A stretch of 64,000 bases of DNA, taken from Bin55 sp965203735. Its GTDB lineage: Bacteria; Pseudomonadota; Gammaproteobacteria; Pseudomonadales; Azotimanducaceae. The stretch is from contig OZ241909.1 of the NCBI GenBank assembly GCA_965203735.1, forward strand, positions 186,001 to 250,000, read 5' to 3'. Positions 47,441 to 56,302 of the stretch are shown in pieces; positions within the stretch are counted from its first letter, which is position 1, and every line of letters starts with the position of its first letter. The position numbers and the translations under genes are program-made. The notes below the pieces were generated by a model. The model saw only the letters and a list, made by a program, of their open reading frames with translations, searched no databases and was not told where the DNA came from.

Positions 47441-49210
47441 CTAGTTTTCGAATCGATAGTCGAAAATACTCGTCGCTCCAATCATTTCACGAAAATGAAC
47501 TACGACCCTCGTTCCAGACGAGTCGGTGAGATGTATTGGCTCGTTTAGCAAAAATTGAACAGGTTGAGTCTGACCATCGTCAATGGCGATGTTGTCTGCA
47601 TACAGATAGCTGCGATCAAGGTTGTCCAATATTGGATTCAGTCGTCCTTGCAGTCCCTGCAATTGGCCAGTCCGATTGGCAATGATCTGGGAACCTCCTT
47701 CAGTTGTTGGGGATAGTTCGACCTCCCGGAAGTCAACTGGCAGGTATTCATCCTCGACATAGGCGCTGAACCCGTCCGCTGCACAAAGCACTGTCATTGG
47801 GAGTCGGGTATGCAGCACAAATCTTGCATGGCCAAAAGCATCCGTGTATGACTCACGCCATGTCTTGTTAGGATAGATCATCAAGACATGAACGTTCGAC
47901 AACGGCTGGCCTGTGGAGGCATCGCACACCTTCACCGAAGTCGAAATTCCATCAGCGACAGGAAGGCTGGCAGCCGGGAGCGTAATCTTCAATTCTCGCT
48001 GACCAATTAACTCGATAACTGGGTAGCGACCGGCCAATGCTAGAGTTTCATCCTGAATCACGGCGATTCCTTCACCTCGACGTTCAATGAAGTATTGCCG
48101 ATCACCGGCACCCGATACTTTGCCTACTGCACACTGTCCGAGTCGCGACGCCAAAAGTTCGTTTCGTGTGAATTGGCTCGTACGCAAGTCACTTGTGGAC
48201 ATCGAGTTGCACAATTTTCCTGGAGAATATAACTCCAACCGGTCTTCAAACATGAACAAGCGAATCCGTGATCCCGATATCGTATAGTCGCGGTGCACGG
48301 AAGCATTGACTACTGCCTCGAACACAGCCCGTTCGCTAAACTGTGGAACATCCGTACGAGCAGGATCCTTGTATGCGGCTACTCGTTGATTCTTGACCAC
48401 GAAGCTCAAGGCATCGCGAATTTGTTGGTCTAGGGGACCTTTGATATCTCGTGCATCCAACTGGTCACTAGAGTCCAGTCGGTTCCTGCGATAACGCACT
48501 GCCTGAATCCATGCGTTCGGCAGCCATTCACTAGGATCTGCGGATGCCAGCAAGACCCCTCCGACTGTTGCCCGCAAAACTCCATTGGAATCATTCTTGG
48601 CGAATTTCAGCTTGGTCAATGCAACTTCAGGAGGATCGTTTGCACGGGAGCTCGAAAAACGGCGCCAGAGATCGTCCCGCAAGCTGTTGATCCCAGAGTC
48701 ACGCACTACTTGCGTGTCAGTTGAACCGGCGTTAGATTGTCCCCGTGTGTGAGATAACCGATGTACCTCGGTCGGGTCCATTTGACGTCGAGCATGCCCT
48801 TGACGTCGAAGAAACCCACCTGGCGACCGATGTACCACAGCGCTCTCAGGAATTTCCACTAGAAGAACACCGTAATGTGAGGAGTCAGGAACAGGTACCC
48901 GGTGCACACTGAAGTCTAGAGAGGGCTTGATAGTATTGGTACAAATTTCTCGAACCAAACTCACCAACTTGTCGAGCTGAGGGGAATTCAGGGGTTGCGG
49001 ACGTCGATCATCGGAAACACCAAGTACCAATTGTCCTCCTTGTGAGTTGCCAAACGCTGCTAATTCGTCAGCAAGCGGATCTTTCCGGGGCGCAACTACT
49101 CTTTCTCCTTTGAACTCCACCTCTTTCAACTCTAGATTGGAATCTTCGCCAAGTCGAATCTGTGTCCAAAGGCGAGAGAAATTAATGGGCATATGTATCT
49201 CAGCTGTCAA
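47441..49210 (-). CDS. Schlafen-type AlbA_2 / HATPase_c_4 protein
   Basis: A 589-residue protein from TTG 49210 (ATG 49192 is an alternative). The N-terminal AlbA_2 domain: SNLELKEVEFKGE, DPLADELAAFGNSQGGQLVL and GVSDDRR, then VVHRSPGGFLRRQGHARRQM. It continues with an HATPase_c_4-like region (FSERAVFEAVVNASVHRDYT, RLELYSPGKL). The C-terminus (about 415-589) has a carboxypeptidase-regulatory-like beta domain (SVKVCDASTGQPLSNVHVLM). AlbA_2 proteins are often annotated as RecG-related regulators and occur in defence islands. It is downstream of the DUF2779 gene on the same strand. Confidence 0.82.
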   Translation of the reverse strand: MTAEIHMPINFSRLWTQIRLGEDSNLELKEVEFKGERVVAPRKDPLADELAAFGNSQGGQLVLGVSDDRRPQPLNSPQLDKLVSLVREICTNTIKPSLDFSVHRVPVPDSSHYGVLLVEIPESAVVHRSPGGFLRRQGHARRQMDPTEVHRLSHTRGQSNAGSTDTQVVRDSGINSLRDDLWRRFSSSRANDPPEVALTKLKFAKNDSNGVLRATVGGVLLASADPSEWLPNAWIQAVRYRRNRLDSSDQLDARDIKGPLDQQIRDALSFVVKNQRVAAYKDPARTDVPQFSERAVFEAVVNASVHRDYTISGSRIRLFMFEDRLELYSPGKLCNSMSTSDLRTSQFTRNELLASRLGQCAVGKVSGAGDRQYFIERRGEGIAVIQDETLALAGRYPVIELIGQRELKITLPAASLPVADGISTSVKVCDASTGQPLSNVHVLMIYPNKTWRESYTDAFGHARFVLHTRLPMTVLCAADGFSAYVEDEYLPVDFREVELSPTTEGGSQIIANRTGQLQGLQGRLNPILDNLDRSYLYADNIAIDDGQTQPVQFLLNEPIHLTDSSGTRVVVHFREMIGATSIFDYRFEN

Positions 49211-49325
49211 CTCTCACCTAAACGAAATTTGCCTGTCAAGCCATTTGAAGGATGCACGAACAAACTAAAGATAACAAATCAGAGTGCTTCCCAAGGAATT
49301 CCTACCGTACGGGCCAAATGCCTCG

Positions 49326-50828
49326 TCATAGCCCAACGTGTCGACGCAGTCGAGTGAGAATTTCGTGAGTCGCCAAGGTGTCACGCTTACAGTACTCCCT
49401 GAGGTTGCGAAATATCCGTTCGCGTTCCTCCGAATCATCGAAATTCAAAGCATGCAAGTACTCAATCGAAGCAATACTGCCCTCGGCGATTTCGAGATCC
49501 GAGTAGTCGGATCTTCCCAGTACAGGGTAGACACTTTTTAACGAGAACGAGCCTCGGAATTCGGGGTGATAGTAGTGCTTGCGTACAAACGGAGCGATGT
49601 CTACCAACCGATTAAGAATCCGTAGAAGGTCTCCATTCAGGTCGGGAAATTCGTTTGCAAGATTCTGAATTTGAACTCGCTCGAATTGCGTGTACATCAA
49701 AATCGAGCCCTGCTTCCCCAACTTCTTGATTAGTTGCTCGGCAACACTACGACGAGGGTCTGTAGATTCTTCGTGCAAATAGTCGACGTGACCGAGGGAT
49801 CCGCTTCTGGATTCGGTGTGCACGGAGAACATGAACGGAATTTGCTGGTACGGTCTTGTACCCTCAAACTGCGGGATTGCCGGGTTAATTGTCTCGAAAT
49901 CCAAGTGGTAAACAGGACTGCTCAAGCTGCCGATACGATCCCTCAGTTCACTTCGCCCTCTTCCTTGTGCCTTACCCTTGAGAACACTTCGGCGAATGAC
50001 TTTGTTAATTTCACTCAGTCTAAAGTCCTCCGGTACGTCTCGAATTTCTTCGATTCCAAGCTTGCCTAGATCTTCGAGCCGATTTTTTTGAAACTGATAG
50101 AACTCGGTTATTGGGTGATCGAGTTCTGTCAGGTCTCTCGAACAATGTTCGAAGAATGGACAGGTATAGGGAGTCCTGCAATGGTCTCCCATTTTGATGT
50201 CTGGGGGGTTTGTTCCAGCAAGTGTGCGTTTCATAGCGTCAACTTCTACGCCGATCGATGAAGCAAGCTCTTGGACTTCCTCCCAAACAGGATGCTCCTT
50301 GAAGAGTTTGTTTACGTTAAGCCGTTTGCCACGTATATAGTCCGAATTGAGGGTGAGAACACTGGCATCACGTACATCAATGCCAGCACCCTTCAGAACC
50401 CAGTACTGCAGGGCAATGTCATTGAGATACTCATCCTTTAGTTGTGTGGCAGACTTGACCTCAATTACTCGCCATCCTCCCTCAGGTAGCCGTTGCAAAA
50501 TATCGATCCGGCACCTTACCCGCCTGTATTGGAACGCTGGCTCGAATAAAGAAGGGACCGAAGAGTCTTCTAGAAGCTCTTTGGTCTCTCTGAATGCTTC
50601 TCGGAAGTGAAAGTGGTCATGACCTATGAGTTTTCCTCCGCAGTAGCGTCTCTGGGCGAGTTCTCCAACTTCAGTTCCTGTGTTGAACCGGTATTGAGCA
50701 ACCGGATCGGGATCTTCCATGAGGTCTCGGTCAAACACCTCGTACCAGAGCCGCAATTCACATTGCAGCCCCGACATGAAGCGAGACTTGGAGAGATATG
50801 GCCGTTGAGATGGAGTACTTGTGCTCAT
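49326..50828 (-). CDS. DUF2779 protein: Cas4-like nuclease plus DnaQ-like exonuclease
   Basis: A 500-residue protein, ATG 50828, GGAAG upstream. The N-terminal Cas4-type PD-(D/E)XK part: RCRIDILQRLPEGGWRVIEV, then VKSATQLKDEY with the Glu-x-Lys and a Gln helix (ALQYWVL), plus an iron-sulfur cysteine set (HCRTPYTCPFFEHC). The C-terminal DUF2779 domain starts VYHLDFETINPAIP, the D-x-E of a DnaQ-type 3'-5' exonuclease, and ends with a YCKRDTLATHEIL motif containing its last Asp. The pairing suggests end processing of DNA. The gene is preceded by a divergent leader. Confidence 0.86.
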   Translation of the reverse strand: MSTSTPSQRPYLSKSRFMSGLQCELRLWYEVFDRDLMEDPDPVAQYRFNTGTEVGELAQRRYCGGKLIGHDHFHFREAFRETKELLEDSSVPSLFEPAFQYRRVRCRIDILQRLPEGGWRVIEVKSATQLKDEYLNDIALQYWVLKGAGIDVRDASVLTLNSDYIRGKRLNVNKLFKEHPVWEEVQELASSIGVEVDAMKRTLAGTNPPDIKMGDHCRTPYTCPFFEHCSRDLTELDHPITEFYQFQKNRLEDLGKLGIEEIRDVPEDFRLSEINKVIRRSVLKGKAQGRGRSELRDRIGSLSSPVYHLDFETINPAIPQFEGTRPYQQIPFMFSVHTESRSGSLGHVDYLHEESTDPRRSVAEQLIKKLGKQGSILMYTQFERVQIQNLANEFPDLNGDLLRILNRLVDIAPFVRKHYYHPEFRGSFSLKSVYPVLGRSDYSDLEIAEGSIASIEYLHALNFDDSEERERIFRNLREYCKRDTLATHEILTRLRRHVGL

Positions 50829-50992
50829 CAATGCTTCCTTAGACTGCTTTCTTAGTGCCGCCCTTGCGAGGCGAGAACTGGCATGGATCTGACTAGTGTC
50901 ACGATATCAGCCGTAGCGACATCATGTGTCGCACTTGAGAAATATGCGCAAATTTTTGAGAAACTTCAGCCCCCTACTTTGTCTAAACAGTC

Positions 50993-51071
50993 AATCCTAA
51001 CGCAGCCTAGGCGGACCAATGCTCAACCGACAAGTGCGTTCACTTGGAATATTGGTTCAAGCGTTAGGATT
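50993..51071. repeat. Nested inverted repeats, attC-like in outline
   Basis: An outer perfect 11-bp inverted repeat, AATCCTAACGC (50993-51003) and GCGTTAGGATT (51061-51071), encloses a second pair, ACCAAT and ATTGGT, and a central perfect hairpin CAAGTG-CGTT-CACTTG. The right end TTCAAGCGTTAGGA resembles the core side of integron attC sites, and TCCTAAC approximates the opposite end. Spacing of the arms is unequal (11 against 4 bases) and no integrase is visible. It may instead be an RNA leader structure for the gene at 51116. Confidence 0.45.
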
Positions 51072-51115
51072 ACTTTTTCAGAGAAGCAAACTACATTACC
51101 AGAGAGGAATACCAC

Positions 51116-51703
51116 ATGAGAAATAAGCCCTACACGATCGCTTGTGCCGTTGCTGCATTGCTCATGCTTGTATATAGCTCAAACACTGTCTTCGCCGACG
51201 TGCAGAATGACCTGAAAGAAGAAATGGCTCAAAAAGTCAAGATGCAAAAATCTAAGCTAGAGAGAGCTGGCGGAGACAACGGCGAGGAGTCAGGTACTCA
51301 ATACATGCTCGACGAAACCTATGACGAAGTCAGAAGAGGTGCCCAATTAGTCTTGAAGTATGAACCAGAAAAAGAAGCATTTGTGGGCACTGTGGCCAAT
51401 ACAACCAAGAAAACATTGAGCAAAGTGCGTGTCGAAATACATCTCTCGAACGGTGTGGAATTGGGTCCAACAAGCCCCATGGATCTTGAGCCGAATGAGA
51501 AGATGGATGTCATGCTTGCAGCTACGGGGCAGAAATTCAAGACCTGGGGCGCGCATCCCGAAGTTGGTGGTTCCGGTAAAGGCGAACATGGCGGCGGACA
51601 CGGCAAAGGCGAACACACAAGTGACGGCGAGCACGGTAGTGATGGCGAATCGAAAGGTGAGCACGGCAATCGTGGTAGCAAGTCTCGAGGCGAGCACAAC
51701 TAA
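51116..51703 (+). CDS. Exported protein with a Gly-Glu-His-rich tail
   Basis: A 195-residue protein, ATG 51116; signal peptide to VFA. A small beta domain at about 70-145 (FVGTVANTTKKTLSKVRVEI, HLSNGVELGPTSPMDLEPNE) resembles FxLYD-type sandwiches. The last 45 residues are low-complexity, built of GKGEHGGG-like units rich in His and Glu, a likely metal-binding or hydrated tail. An intrinsic terminator follows at 51731. The gene stands alone behind the inverted-repeat element. Confidence 0.75.
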   Translation: MRNKPYTIACAVAALLMLVYSSNTVFADVQNDLKEEMAQKVKMQKSKLERAGGDNGEESGTQYMLDETYDEVRRGAQLVLKYEPEKEAFVGTVANTTKKTLSKVRVEIHLSNGVELGPTSPMDLEPNEKMDVMLAATGQKFKTWGAHPEVGGSGKGEHGGGHGKGEHTSDGEHGSDGESKGEHGNRGSKSRGEHN

Positions 51704-51730
51704 AGCGACTTAACACAGCCAATAGCGATT

Positions 51731-51775
51731 GAGGCTATGGTCGGAACGGCGGGCCATGGCCTCTTTGTGTTGTGG
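51731..51775 (+). terminator. Intrinsic terminator after the GEH-rich protein gene
   Basis: Arms GAGGCTATGG (51731-51740) and CCATGGCCTC (51754-51763) pair over ten positions with one T-G wobble, 28 bases after the stop; a T-rich tract (TTTGTGTTGT) follows directly. Confidence 0.65.
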
Positions 51776-51848
51776 GATCAGGTAACTCCAGCAAAAGAAT
51801 GCTTCGCTACCTAATGCGAGTTGATCCTAGCTACCTTGTCTCAAGAAG

Positions 51849-53321
51849 CTAGTCGTCCAGGCACGGAGCTTGCAATCGAGGCTCAAATAGAGGCACCGCT
51901 TTCTCGAAGCTTCGATTCTCCTCGATTACTTTCTCCATCGTGAGTTCAGCTTCTTCGTAGCTCGACCAATCTACGCATAGAAAATGATCGTCAATGAAGT
52001 TCTGGCACTGCTCGGGAAGCTGATCCGTATCAAAAAACTTACCGTTTCCGCTACGAATCGATCCATCAATAATCGTCGCAATCACATTCGCCACCTCTGA
52101 ATCCATCAGGTCCGCAAAGAAATCTCCTGTTCGATTCTGCAGTATTACGAAATCGGCCGCCATTGCGAGATTTATCTGGCCTACTTCATCTTCTAATCCC
52201 AACGAGTAAGCGGCTACGGAGGTGGACATTTCCCAATAGTCTTCACCCGAGAGCTGGTCACCCCACCTGATGTTGTCCACTCGATCAGCACATCGAATCT
52301 CTTCCAGCATGTTGTAGGAACCCGAGTAGGACCAATCGGTGCCTAGCGCGACACGCGCGCCCGATTCCATGACGTCCAAAATCTTGGCGGTTGCATCATA
52401 GAGGGATACATTGGAACGTGGTGACCAAACCAAAGAGACGTCTAGACCCGCAAGCCTGTCAATGCTCTCCTGATCCAGCCCGACGCCATGCAATAGAGCA
52501 TACCGGCGTCCCGGATTGGCTTCGACAAAGTCGAGAAACGCCTGCCCCTCCAATGTCGCGGCGCAGTTTGTGCCTTCCGCAACGTGAGCTACATACGGTT
52601 GATCGATCAAATCTTCCGACTCAGAAAACCTAGGGGTTGCGTCTTCAATTTCTCCGGGACAATCCATCTCGTGAAACTTGGATTCCCAGCCGTAGGGGAA
52701 GATCTCGAAGTCGATGAGATATCCGTCTGACGTCGTCGTTGTGGTCGCATTCTTGACCAATCCAGCAACACCACCTGAAGCACCTAAGGTTGTCGTTCCC
52801 GAAAGCAGATGCCTCAATTCGACCCAAATATCCCTGGCGACCCCTTCGACATGCTCGAATGCGAGCGCGTACTTGTCGCCAAACACTCCTCGCCACTCGT
52901 CACGATGTTCGTAGATCGGTTCAGTCTTGGGATCAGGAATTCCTCCACTATGCGCTAGATGTTCATGGGGATTGACAAGACCTGGTGAGATAAAGGCGTC
53001 ACCACAATCGATGACGCTAGCATCAGGGGAAGTTTGTCGAATCCATCGCACGGCACCCATCCCTTCAATGCGGCCATCCTTGACCCGCAACCCAATATGC
53101 TGCACTGAGTAAGGGCTCCGAACAACATTGCCGATGAAAATGGTTTCCTCGCCAGAACCAGGAGCGATAACACAATCGTTATTGGGTTCAGCGGGATCGC
53201 CATTTCCGCTCGACTCTTCGTCTGCAAGCGCGTTCGTGTGCGACACCATGAGCACGACCACGAGTACCGACCAAATTATGCGTTTTCTCACTCCGGCAAC
53301 CCGTCCCACTACAAACTCCAA
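51849..53321 (-). CDS. Exported amidohydrolase-family protein
   Basis: A metal-dependent hydrolase of the TRZ/ATZ-cytosine deaminase type. TTG 53321 gives 490 residues; GTG 53291 would place the signal peptide (RKRIIWSVLVVVLMVSHTNA) at the N-terminus and is likely the real start. Metal-site motifs: N-P-H-E-H-L (HxH), VAHVAEG with His, YALLHGVGLD with His, and LGTDWSYSG with the catalytic Asp. Asp/Glu-rich mature N-terminus and two late cysteines. An exported amidohydrolase suggests degradation of an extracellular or periplasmic amide; substrate unknown. It is divergent from gshB with about 80 bases between. Confidence 0.82.
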   Translation of the reverse strand: MEFVVGRVAGVRKRIIWSVLVVVLMVSHTNALADEESSGNGDPAEPNNDCVIAPGSGEETIFIGNVVRSPYSVQHIGLRVKDGRIEGMGAVRWIRQTSPDASVIDCGDAFISPGLVNPHEHLAHSGGIPDPKTEPIYEHRDEWRGVFGDKYALAFEHVEGVARDIWVELRHLLSGTTTLGASGGVAGLVKNATTTTTSDGYLIDFEIFPYGWESKFHEMDCPGEIEDATPRFSESEDLIDQPYVAHVAEGTNCAATLEGQAFLDFVEANPGRRYALLHGVGLDQESIDRLAGLDVSLVWSPRSNVSLYDATAKILDVMESGARVALGTDWSYSGSYNMLEEIRCADRVDNIRWGDQLSGEDYWEMSTSVAAYSLGLEDEVGQINLAMAADFVILQNRTGDFFADLMDSEVANVIATIIDGSIRSGNGKFFDTDQLPEQCQNFIDDHFLCVDWSSYEEAELTMEKVIEENRSFEKAVPLFEPRLQAPCLDD

Positions 53322-53374
53322 CAGAAACTCTCACCGATGCGACATTGTAGATATGCCGTTTCTATAATCGCCGT

Positions 53375-54352
53375 ATGCCTACAGTTGCCTTTGTAGTCGA
53401 TCCTCTCGAGACCCTCAACGTCAAGAAGGACTCAACGATTGCCATGATGTGCGCCGCACAGCGACGTGGATGGGAGGTACATTCCATTCGTCTGAAAGAC
53501 CTGTGCTGGACGGACGGAAAAGCTTCCACTTTCGCTCAAAAAGTGACAATTCAACCTGCATTTGCTGAGACAAGAGATCCTAACTCTCTGGCGGAAGCAG
53601 AGTCTTGGTACCAAGTGGCTACCGAGGAATTCTCCAACCTCTCGTCTTTTAATGCCATTTTCATGCGAAAGGATCCACCTTTCGACATGAACTACATCTA
53701 CGCCACCTACATGCTGAGCCATGCACAGCGCGATGGTGTTCTTGTTGTCAATGATCCTCAGAGTCTCAGAGATTGCAACGAGAAGTTCTACACCACCGAG
53801 TTTGCAGAGCTCGCGCCTCCCATGACGGTCTCGCAACGCGCTGAAGTCTTGCGAAAATTTCACACGAAACATAGAGATGTCGTCTACAAGAAGCTGGACG
53901 GTATGGGGGGCACGAGCATATTTCGAATGCGCGAAGACGACCCCAATCTCAATGTAGTTATCGAAACGCTTACCGACAACGAATCAAGCCCCATCATGGG
54001 CCAAAAATTTGTGCCAGAAATAGACCAGGGCGACAAACGAATCTTGATAGTCGATGGAGAGGCTATACCTTACCTGCTTGCCCGTATTCCCAAGCGTGGC
54101 GAGACCCGCGGCAACCTGGCCGCAGGAGCAACAGGAGAAGTGAGATCTCTGACCGAACGAGAGAAATTCATCGCAGAAGCACTAGCACCCGCTCTTGTGG
54201 AAAGAGGACTGTTATTTGTTGGAATCGACGTCATTGGAGATTACCTCACCGAAGTTAATGTCACTTGCCCCACTTGCATTCGCGAGATCGACCGAGAATG
54301 CGATTTGGACATTGCCGGGACGTTAATGGACGCGATTAGCAAACGAATTTAG
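53375..54352 (+). CDS. gshB: Glutathione synthase
   Basis: A 325-residue ATP-grasp ligase that joins gamma-Glu-Cys and glycine. Signature segments: AFVVDPLETLNVKKDSTIAM, IFMRKDPPFDMNYIYATYML, VVNDPQSLRDCNEK, KKLDGMGGTSIFRM, RGETRGNLAAGATGE (Gly loop) and IDVIGDYLTEVNVTCPTCIR. Length matches the family. One small change: the usual VTSPT is VTCPT. It is followed 230 bases later by tonB, a neighbourhood common in Gammaproteobacteria. Confidence 0.95.
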   Translation: MPTVAFVVDPLETLNVKKDSTIAMMCAAQRRGWEVHSIRLKDLCWTDGKASTFAQKVTIQPAFAETRDPNSLAEAESWYQVATEEFSNLSSFNAIFMRKDPPFDMNYIYATYMLSHAQRDGVLVVNDPQSLRDCNEKFYTTEFAELAPPMTVSQRAEVLRKFHTKHRDVVYKKLDGMGGTSIFRMREDDPNLNVVIETLTDNESSPIMGQKFVPEIDQGDKRILIVDGEAIPYLLARIPKRGETRGNLAAGATGEVRSLTEREKFIAEALAPALVERGLLFVGIDVIGDYLTEVNVTCPTCIREIDRECDLDIAGTLMDAISKRI

Positions 54353-54584
54353 GGCTGTATTCAGAATCTAACCAGTCCAGTCTTGTCTAAGGCTCACACC
54401 ATTCAACTATCAGTCTGTCCATCAGCTTGATTCCGTCTTACAATAGCCAAATACGTTGGCTTCAAACTCGTATCGTAGACATCGATCACTTGCTCAGAGG
54501 CGGTACAAAGGAAGCTGGTCCGCTACTAGCCAGCAACTTGGATAGGTGAAAACGAACTCAATGCAACGGAGTGCCTGAGTTTAG

Positions 54585-55400
54585 ATGGAAACACTAACCA
54601 ACAATCGCATTCTGTGGATTGCCCTTGGCGTTTCACTAATACTACATGTGGCAATCCTTGTGCTTGTACAGGTCGATTTCGCACCCATTCCTAGAGATCC
54701 GATCGTTCTCAACATGCGACTGGTCAAACCGGTTACTCCACCCACCATCGATGAGGAGATCATCGACGAATCTCTTACGACAACTCCCGTCGAAGAACCA
54801 GTTGAGGACTTGACTTTGGAGGAGGAAGAATCACTTATCAACTGGGATTTCAATCAATTCTTCGTCCCCGTGCTCCCCATTCCCAATGACGATCTAGGCA
54901 ATGAAAGTCTAGCAATAGCTGAACCAGTAGAGTCTGAGCCAGCAAGTCCAATCGAGCAACTATCGACAGAGGACATTGTGCGATCCATCGCTGACATGGC
55001 AGCTGCCGAAGCCGAAGAGGAAAACGAGAAACGCATTCGCCGACTGGCGGGCGAAGGAACCTCTTCCATCGAGGAAACGTTTTATCTTCGTTCGTGGCTT
55101 CGCAAAGTGCGTCGAGTCGGGCAACTCAACTATCCCAGCGAAGCGGTCGAGCAGAAGCTCTACGGTAAGTTAAGCCTCTATGTCTCTATCGCTCCTGATG
55201 GATCGCTTGTCGAGACTCGGGTATTGAAATCGTCCGGCCACGAAGTTCTGGACAAGGCAGCCGTCGAAATTGTGAAGCTTGCTGCTCCCTTTGCGCCGTT
55301 TCCTGCCTCGATAGCTACAGATACAGACTTGCTTGAGATAGTTCGCGAATGGGAGTTTCGAAAGGACGCATACACTACCGATCCGCCGGAGCAGGACTAG
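54585..55400 (+). CDS. tonB: TonB-family energy transducer
   Basis: A 271-residue inner-membrane protein, ATG 54585. One N-terminal membrane helix (WIALGVSLILHVAILVLVQV, with the TonB-type Ser/His pair), then a Glu-rich, Pro-containing periplasmic linker (about 45-175), and a TonB C-terminal domain (about 180-260) with LRKVRRVGQLNYPSEAVEQK, LYGKLSLYVSIAPDGSL and DKAAVEIVKLAAPFAPFP. It transmits proton-motive energy to outer-membrane receptors. ExbB/ExbD genes are not in the window. The linker is acidic rather than Pro-Lys-rich. Confidence 0.9.
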   Translation: METLTNNRILWIALGVSLILHVAILVLVQVDFAPIPRDPIVLNMRLVKPVTPPTIDEEIIDESLTTTPVEEPVEDLTLEEEESLINWDFNQFFVPVLPIPNDDLGNESLAIAEPVESEPASPIEQLSTEDIVRSIADMAAAEAEEENEKRIRRLAGEGTSSIEETFYLRSWLRKVRRVGQLNYPSEAVEQKLYGKLSLYVSIAPDGSLVETRVLKSSGHEVLDKAAVEIVKLAAPFAPFPASIATDTDLLEIVREWEFRKDAYTTDPPEQD

Positions 55401-55508
55401 CCTTACTCCAAAGTTTTCGAATGAGTTCACTAACTTTAAGAAGGGCTGACGGTCAAGTATGGGCTGTCCAGGCCAAACGATGCTCGACTACGTGCACGCT
55501 TAGAGCGG

Positions 55509-55793
55509 TTAAGCGTCTGCCGGCACCAATCCCACGATCAACCGTGTTCCGGTTGCTTTCGCGTAACGACGAATTGTGGCGATGGTGGGAGATACACGAC
55601 CCCCTTCCATCCGTGCGACGGCGGATTGGGTTGTGCCGAGACGTTCTGCGAGTTCTGTCTGCGTAAGATTCGCTGCGGTTCGGGCGTTAATTAACGCCTC
55701 GATGAGCGAATATTCTGTGTCAGCCCGTTTGTATTCTTTCCGGAATTCGGGATCCTTCATCAATTGCTCTTTCAGGTCTTTTAACTTCGTCAT
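55509..55793 (-). CDS. HigA-type XRE antitoxin
   Basis: A 94-residue DNA-binding antitoxin. Residues about 38-82: NLTQTELAERLGTTQSAVAR and MEGGRVSPTIATIRRYAKAT, a standard XRE helix-turn-helix, with a basic and acidic N-terminal helix that would contact a HigB toxin. Its ATG overlaps the stop of the preceding toxin remnant. A palindrome in the leader is probably its operator. Intact, while its toxin is wrecked. Confidence 0.85.
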   Translation of the reverse strand: MTKLKDLKEQLMKDPEFRKEYKRADTEYSLIEALINARTAANLTQTELAERLGTTQSAVARMEGGRVSPTIATIRRYAKATGTRLIVGLVPADA

Positions 55794-55972
55794 GTTTTCA
55801 CCTGGTCCATTCTCATTTTAGCGGTCTCGATTGCGTGGCGTGGTGCTGGAAGACGTTCAAGCCCAACGCTCTGCAACGTCTCAAGAAGCCTAAGCAACCT
55901 TGCGCGGAGTGCTACTGGCAGTTTTGCAATTTCGGAATCGACTGCGGATAGTGTCTCGACTGTTCATTTCAT
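55790..55972 (-). pseudogene. Wrecked HigB/RelE-type toxin gene
   Basis: Starts ATG AAA TGA, where the third codon of HigB toxins is usually Trp (TGG), then continues in frame: TVETLSAVDSEIAKLPVALR and ARLLRLLETLQSVGLERL, the N-terminal helices of the family. It jumps directly to APRHAIETAKMRMDQVKT, the usual C-terminal helix. The central beta sheet with the catalytic residues (about 40 codons) is deleted. TGA 55790-55792 overlaps the antitoxin ATG. Both a nonsense change and an internal deletion are thus present. Confidence 0.8.
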
Positions 55973-55980
55973 GCGTGAAA

Positions 55981-55998
55981 TATAGCTGATCCGCTATA
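55981..55998. promoter_or_regulatory. Operator-like palindrome before the higBA-type operon
   Basis: TATAGC and GCTATA surround GATCC-type centre sequence, 9 bases before the toxin ATG on the minus strand. It overlaps a TATATT -10-like box. Binding by the intact antitoxin is inferred. Confidence 0.5.
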
Positions 55999-56302
55999 AG
56001 TTTTCAAGCGCTTGGAGAGATTGACATTCTGTCCAGTCCGCTTCAAGAAATTGAGCTTTAGAGGATCTGTAGTTCTCGATTGGCTAATGAGCGTATTCGC
56101 CGACTCAAGTCACAAAGATCTTAAGATTTCAGAGTGCTTCGACCTGACGATTTACTAACCAAGAGCCAATCCAATATTGAACTGTCAACAGGGTAACATG
56201 AGCAGTGCGAGTGACTCACCGCATGCACGGGAGAAAAGTCGATAATCTCAGTTTATGAGCATCGTCCAGAATCGTAGTGACAATGTGTAGCTTCGAGACA
56301 TT
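55999..56302. other. Intergenic between divergent genes
   Basis: About 300 bases with no coding character; presumably holds divergent promoters for the HigA-type operon and the peroxidase gene. Confidence 0.35.
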
